A stretch of DNA of 64,000 nt from NCBI GenBank assembly GCA_000149265.1, contig CH002072.1:212049-276048 (forward strand), in the 5' to 3' direction. This DNA comes from Ciona savignyi. Its lineage: Eukaryota; Chordata; Ascidiacea; Phlebobranchia; Cionidae. A model generated the notes under the pieces. That model saw only the letters and a list, made by a program, of their open reading frames with translations, had not been told where the DNA came from and searched no databases. Numbering within the stretch: position 1 is the first letter of the stretch; the number at the start of each line of letters is the position of its first letter. The translations under genes and the position numbers were made by a program. This document shows positions 58,527-64,000 of the stretch, one piece after another.

Positions 58527-59177
58527 TGTAGCATTTCGTATAGTATATATTTGTTTTAATTTAGGTCTAAAATAGTTTGTGTTTTAACGTCGTTTTTTTG
58601 CGTTTTAAGTTTACCGACTCTCACGTGTTATTACTCGCTACGTAATTATCACCTTGTACGGCCCTTTGTATTTCCTCTGGTTTAAATCGTTAACATAATT
58701 TTCCCACCTAATTCCCCACAATTAGTCAAAAGTGCAGATGTAAAACGTCTGGCACGTAAACTTTTCGCACCTTTTAAATTCCCTATATATTCTGGAAATT
58801 TGAATAACCTACTAATATAACCTACGTTATAACCTACAATAACGTACTTGAGATAACTGGCGTCATGCTCTATAACGTACCTTAGACTATACAACTGGCG
58901 TCATGCTGAATGACGTAGGCTTACTAAGTAACTTGAGTCGCGAATAAACCGTATATTGAATGAGAAGCAGAATACAACTAAATTGAATCAAGAGTATAGA
59001 GTTAGAGTTTGAGATTAAGACAGTACAAATCGTGGCTACAATAATTATTTGTAGGCGATCTATGGAGAGTGAATTTATAGACTTTCCGCTGCGCAGCTCG
59101 CCAAAGACCGTAAGGCAGCCGGCTAAACAAGCTCAGCCAACTACAAGCAATCAGCTTTTAAAAAGCGCGAGCCCACA
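58527..59177 (+). repeat. 3' LTR (651 bp)
   Basis: TGTAGCATTTCGTATAGTAT to GCGAGCCCACA, followed by the target copy GTATAACAGG. A few substitutions and short indels separate it from the left LTR. Confidence 0.88.
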
Positions 59178-60741
59178 GTATAACAGGCGCAGGAATATAT
59201 CCGTGGTATTTGCGGGTGAAACTGTGTAAATATTAATAAACACTTTGTGGAAATGCTTTGATGTCTTATTATTGTTTTGATTCATTTGCGCTATGGGTTA
59301 TAAAGATGAAGAGATCAACGACATTAAATTCGGCTGACAAAGTAATAAACACCGCAATTTTGGGTTTTTAATTCATCTGTAAAGATACAACATAATTTTG
59401 TCCTGTTATATCCATTTAGCTTGTTGGATTAATCTGTCGCCTTTTAGCCGAAAGGTTGCAGGTGCAAAACTGGTCACTAGCTAGTCGATTTTGTCCTTGG
59501 GCAAGGCAACGGACATTGTGTGAACCCAGCCGATTAATGGGTTCTACCAAGTTGAAGAAACCACGGAAACAAACATGAATATCCTATCCTTTATATTTCT
59601 TGTTTTGTTTTAGTTTATTTTACTATATATTTTTATTTTCATTTTAGTATTAAAAAAAAAATAATCAAAGAGCATATACGAAAAACGGCGGAAGTTGTGT
59701 ATGGGGTGCCCTCTAGCGTTTCAAGTCCATAATATTTTAAACAAAAACTTTCGCCCCTTTTGAGTTTTCCGTCGACGGTGCTAAAGAATAAATATTGTAT
59801 CCACAATAGTCGTAAATGGATTTGTGGAATAATTGGTGTGGAAAACATGCATTTAATGACGTTAAAATATGACATTTAATATTTAAATCATGATATTAAT
59901 TGCGTATTAGCATTGAATTAAAATATTTACTGCTTATTGCAATGTTCAATTTCTTTGTTTTGAGGCACTTCCCTCTTAATAAATACTTTTCGATTTATAT
60001 ATAATTAAAGCTCCACACTGCTACCTAACGGTAATAAAAAATACCGAAATTAAAATATTCCGTAAGTAAAAATATGCCTAAACATATTTTTTTCTGGTTT
60101 TAAAACCAGATTGCCGAAAAACCTTGGTCCTTAGTCCGCTGAAAAGTGTGCTCGCCTATTACACAGGTAATCGTCAGATAAGTTCGTTGCCCATAGACAA
60201 AACCGTTTAGTCCGAGGCTGGTTTCGATCCCACAACCGTGCGTTTACCGGTGATTGTTGTGCGTTGTGAACGTGTCTCTGTCGAGTACAGAATATCCTGG
60301 TCAAAGACAACATGGCCACGAGTTATCCGGCGATCACAGTTATAATTCTTCCACATACGCATTTCGCTTACTTACTTCTTCATAATATAACTAACATGAA
60401 GTATAACACAACAACCTGAAGACCGTCGTGTTCCTTTTAGTTGGACCGATGGAAGTTAACGAGCCAAGTCACCAATGCTCGGAGATAAATATGAGAAATA
60501 TGAGATCTGAGATAAATATGAGATCTAAGATGAGATAGAAACGCTTTAATAGGGTTTGTGGAGGGTAAATCCAGAGTAAACGAGGCTACTTATTGAATAA
60601 ACGCAGCGTGCAGAGCAATTTAAAGCATGAACGGCCATTCCCCACATAAAAGTAAGAATCCAACACTTAAGCGTTGAATAAAGGTTTTTCGTTCAAGGCA
60701 CAACCGTACTGGGTATGTAAACGCGTTTATATTAATTGGTA
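59178..60741 (+). repeat. 3' tail of KLHL unit 3, distal part
   Basis: Continues GTATAACAGGCGCAGGAATA as in units 1 and 2, including the palindrome CTGGTTTTAAAACCAG near 60093, and reaches the BEL LTR at 60742. It contains an internally deleted SINE at 59410-59592. No coding region is supported. Confidence 0.8.
59410..59592 (+). repeat. Internally deleted SINE shared by the KLHL-unit tails
   Basis: TTAGCTTGTTGGATTAATCT head, TTGTCCTTGGGCAAGG body and ATGAATATCCTATCC tail; orthologous to 8279-8464. Confidence 0.75.
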
Positions 60742-61678
60742 TGTAAGGCCTCTATCTGGTGCAACCTATACTTAAAGGGGAACTGAAGTCAATTTTAAGA
60801 ATATCTTAATAAATGGAAACAAATACGCTGATTTCAAAAATCAAATCAGTTTCTTCCAATATTTTTTGGTTGAAGAGTTATGAGCAAATATGTATTTCAT
60901 TTTATGTTAGGGAATTTCCCGTATTACGTCACTGACGTTGTTGAGATTTCGTGCCTATATGCATTGTATACAATCATGTGTCAGTTTAGAGGTGAATTAG
61001 TAACAGAAGCGCCTGCAGGAGCGTTGTATTTTCGTTTTTATTATGGAGACTTAGCATAACACTTGTCATATAGTCTTACTGAACCAATGTACATGGTGAC
61101 AGCTTACTTTAAGCGCGGTCATTAAGGCCTGCACGGTCCTGGACCTAAGCTGAATGCTGAGGTATACAGGTCTCGTATTTAAATGACTTTAGAATAATAA
61201 GTCTTAGCAATTTATATCATAAATAATAAAAGTGAAAACAGAACAAGAAAACTATAACAGAATGCATTAAACTGTAACTGCCAGCAATTTATAGAAATAA
61301 ACCAGCCATTAGGCAAAGGCTAGACTATGCGGTGGGAAAAGCCTATTTCTTTCATGGTTTACCTTGGCTGTTTGTATAATGTTTTGCTGTTGTGTATGTG
61401 GTGCATTTAATGTCTGCTGTTATTGAAACTGAGCATTAGCCTACTGGTTGAGTATACCACTTATTGCAAAAACCAGTTAATCCACAGTTGAGTAGCTGAT
61501 GTGTAGTCTGACAATAAGTACACAGCAAGCACTCAGATAAGTAAGTGAAGAATATATATAATAGATCTTTACTTAACTACCCAAATAAGTTAATAAGAAT
61601 ATACCACATTTCTAATTTAGTTCTTTTTATTAGATATTGTAAAATGCCTAAAGTTAAGCCACTGAGAAGGAAGAAAGA

Positions 61679-62063
61679 GTGATTGGAGTATATTGTTTTG
61701 CTCCAGGATGTACAAATTCCTATTACAGCACACGAAATTCCAATCCACCTGTGCTCTTCCATCGATTTCCTCACAACGACAAAAAACGGTTGAAGCAACG
61801 GATACAACAATGCAAGCGTTCTAAACTACCTGGAAAAAGAACCGCAGTGTGTAGTGCACATATTTGTGACAAGGATTATCATAGTAAAATTGTATTTCGA
61901 CTCCAATGGAGTAGCCAAGAAGATGAAAACAAACCACTTGGTGAAAAATACAGTTCCAACAATTTTAAATTTTTCTGATTATGATTTTAAACATAGTGAT
62001 CAACCCAGTACATCAAGTGCAACTTCAAGAACTTCTTTATCCAAGCATATAATTGAAAAATAA
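61679..62063 (+). pseudogene. THAP-domain ORF of element C (one-base frameshift)
   Basis: The THAP module is complete (GVYCFAPGCTNSYYS, LFHRFPHN, CSAHICDKDYHSKIVF) but one extra C after ATTTCG near 61898 shifts the rest; NTVPTILNFS and the tail lie in the next frame. Like element A it opens on a GTG. Confidence 0.68.
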
Positions 62064-62360
62064 GGGCTTTTAGTATTGCAAGTCCAGTCTGGCATTATTT
62101 TGTGCACAAATGCATGTACATTCATGCAGCATAAACATTCCTTGCGGTGTGTCCATAAGAATACAGTTTTTGCAACGGCACCAAGTCATGTCAATAGGTA
62201 TTGTTTCTAAATAAACATTTTCTTCTATGGGGCTTGCATCTTTTTAAAGATACTTTCAGACGTTTTCCTTGGTTCAAACGCACATGACTAAATTTGTGTT
62301 GTTTTATTGTGTACAATAAAACTTCTTTCATCCATGCCAGAATGCTGAAAACTGTCATCC
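62061..62360 (-). pseudogene. P2X7-ballast-like ORF of element C (frameshifted)
   Basis: The same Cys-rich coding text as elements A and B (35987-36175 equivalent), but an extra C in ATTCCTTGCGG near 62140 breaks the ECLCC segment. The upstream N-terminal part and the conserved TAG are also present. Confidence 0.55.
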
Positions 62361-63630
62361 CATTTTAGTGTTACAACATTAACTTAAATTTACTCTAGAA
62401 ATGAAGAAAACAAAAGAAATTTGTTAAAACTTTTATGCATATGTATACCAAATCTCTCACACTCTCAGTTTGTAGCCTAGGGGTTGATAATAACATTGCT
62501 AGTCTACGTTGCAGATTATGGCTATATATTGAAAAGCAACAATCATGAAAGAAATAGGCTGTTCCCACCGCATAGTCTGATCTTTGATTGATGGCTGGTT
62601 TATTTCTATAAATTGCTGGCAGTTACAGTTTTACTACCTCCTTTTCTAGTTTTCTTGTTCTGTTTTCACTTCTATGATTTATGATATAAATTGCTAAGAC
62701 TTATTATTCTAAAGTCATTTAAATACGAGACCTGTATACCTCAGCATTCAGCTTAGATCCAGGATCGTGCAGGCCTGAATGAGCGCACTTAAGGTAAGCT
62801 GTCACGCGGGTACATTGGTTCAGTTAGGCTATATGACAAGTGTTATGCTAAGTCTTCATAAAAAAAACAAAAATACAACGCTCCTGCAGGCGCTTATGTT
62901 ACTAATTCACCTCTAAACTGGCACATGATTGTATACAATGCATATAGGCACGAAATCTCAACAACGTCAGTGACGTAATACGGGAAATCCCCTAACATAA
63001 AATAAAATGCATATTTGCTCATAACTCTTTAACAAAAGAATATCGGAAGAAACTGATTTGATTTTTGAAATTAGCGTATTTTTTTCCATTTATTAAGATA
63101 TTCTTAAAATTGACTTCAGTTCCCCTTTAAATGAACACCCGAGTCCTTAACATGGAAAACAGTGTTAACGCGCTGACCCGCACACTTGATATCTCACTTG
63201 GTTGATGGTACTTATATAAAGCATATTAATAATTATTACTAAACATGACGTCACAATAATAAACATAGACGTTTTAAAAAACATTAATTATGAGCCAAAT
63301 TAGCGTTTACAGATGTTACATACCCCCCTACAAATATATGTCCCATATATTTCCAAAACATCGGTAAAGTTAACAAAAACAAAATATAGGAAGGCAGCTA
63401 ATTTAAAAACGGTAGAAAGACAAATACACGTAATATCAGCGAACAATAACGGCAAGTTTGCGATGCGAGTGAAATACGTCAACAAGAACGTAGGAAAGAA
63501 AATCAGTACACAAACAGAATCAGTAATTGCGCAGAAATATATCGGTAGAAAGGCGTTAATCGGTCAGTACACACGCAATAAAAGGAAGTGTTGTCATATA
63601 AACGAAATACAAAGGCTACGTATCAGACGT

Positions 63631-64000
63631 TTAGGAATCTTTGGAATCAACAATCAGACACAATTTAGCAATTGGCCGCTTTACGAGACTGTTGGGCGTC
63701 TTAACCAGAACCGTACGCACGGCTCCGTGTTTATCACCATATGTGTACATTACACGGCCAAGTACCCACTTTGAACGTGGCTGACTCTGGTCCACTAGCA
63801 GCACTATATCGTTGATTTCAATGTTTGATATTTTGCTGTACCACTTTTGGCGTTCAATCAAATTGGGCAAAAATTCTGACACCCAGCGTTTCCAAAATAT
63901 ATTAGCCATATGTTGCACTTGGACCCATCTTCGTCTTGCGTACGACGCTTTCTCATCGAAGAGGCCTGGAGCTTCATTTGGTGAATCACGCAGTAACAGC
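63631..64000 (-). pseudogene. BEL/Pao copy 3 integrase C-terminal / DUF5641-type domain (partial)
   Basis: Open from the window edge (LLLRDSPNEAPGLFDEKASY) through FWKRWVSEFLPNLIERQKWY, IEINDIVLLVDQS and PRSKWVLGRVMYTY to a stop near the 3' LTR. This domain is uninterrupted here, unlike copy 2, so copy 3 may be the least damaged; the rest lies outside the window. Confidence 0.82.

Larger units (their letters stand above)
55837..59181 (+). mobile_element. Non-autonomous LTR retrotransposon with 4-bp target duplication GTAT
   Basis: Two direct LTRs (55841-56950 and 58527-59177) begin TGTAGCATTTCG and end GCGAGCCCACA, so TG...CA. GTAT flanks both sides, and unit 2 shows the empty site (CAATGGTATAACAGG). 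A purine tract GTGGAAAAAATGAGA precedes the right LTR, which gives a plus orientation. The 1.58-kb interior has no gag or pol frame, so it must have been mobilised by another element. No tRNA primer site was identified after the left LTR. Confidence 0.85.
60772..63130. mobile_element. Kolobok/T2-like DNA element C, inserted in the BEL LTR
   Basis: Element 60776-63126 between TTAA copies (60772-60775 and 63127-63130). The LTR copies at 15726 and 37834 give the uninterrupted sequence (CCTATACTTATATGAAC). It is oriented as element B and is very similar to it, including the long inverted repeats. Confidence 0.87.
60742..64000 (-). mobile_element. BEL/Pao LTR retrotransposon 3 (minus strand, runs off the right edge)
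   Basis: The 3' LTR begins at 60742, is split by Kolobok-like element C, resumes at 63131 and ends at 63320 (GATGTTACA). Directly inside is CCCCCC (minus-strand AGGGGGG), the polypurine tract expected before a 3' LTR. About 175 bp of LTR is deleted near 63210. Internal sequence to 64000 includes the C-terminal Pao domain. Confidence 0.87.

Overview
This is eukaryotic (animal) DNA, most likely from a tunicate close to Ciona. The evidence is AT-rich DNA with short introns, a chordate-type ODF3 sperm-tail gene, tRNA-derived SINEs with CCTAT-type tails, and many BEL/Pao, hAT and Kolobok-like transposable elements. Two runs of exactly 100 N (20284-20383 and 45071-45170) mark a draft assembly. The species is an inference; nothing in the window names it. 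LAYOUT: The left edge (156-1578, minus strand) holds the first three coding exons of an ODF3/CIMAP (SHIPPO-repeat) gene, with SINEs and a 22-bp minisatellite in its introns. The rest is a decayed tandem segmental array. Its unit is a BTB-BACK-kelch (KLHL-type) gene, a conserved 3-kb tail, a minus-strand BEL/Pao retrotransposon, and about 2.5 kb with a Cys-rich ORF and a zinc-knuckle gag-like relic. Unit 1 covers about 4236-18636, unit 2 about 25911-41000, and unit 3 about 53612 to the right edge. Scraps of further units lie at about 2960-3195 (tail) and 41008-41063 (5' flank). Only the KLHL gene of unit 2 is a continuous reading frame (547 aa). Copies 1 and 3 are split by small indels at the same BACK-kelch hinge. 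INSERTIONS: Later elements have landed in this array. (1) 18645-25394 is a 6.75-kb foldback-type element with an 8-bp target duplication. Its arms of about 2 kb are inverted satellites of a 184-bp unit, and its core carries a gene with SGNH-hydrolase, zinc-finger, Ulp1-like protease and PHD parts but no transposase I can recognise. (2) Three Kolobok/T2-like elements (35059-37391, 45684-48033, 60776-63126) have TTAA target duplications and terminal inverted repeats near 590 bp. Each has convergent ORFs for a THAP zinc finger and for a Cys-rich domain resembling the P2X7 intracellular ballast domain. (3) A non-autonomous LTR retrotransposon (55841-59177) has a MITE inside one LTR. (4) Two hAT-like MITEs lie at 44035-45047 and 50879-51362, and a further inverted-repeat element lies at 52020-53571. 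(5) A 22-bp minisatellite occurs twice because its locus is tandemly duplicated. HOW IT FITS: KLHL proteins are Cullin-3 ubiquitin-ligase adaptors: BTB/BACK bind the ligase and the kelch propeller binds the substrate. Between copies the BTB-BACK half is nearly fixed, while the kelch loops differ heavily, including in-frame indels. That pattern suggests diversification of substrate binding in a repeatedly duplicated locus. Nearly everything else is mobile DNA, much of it inserted into older copies, and paralogous empty sites allow several insertion events to be defined precisely.
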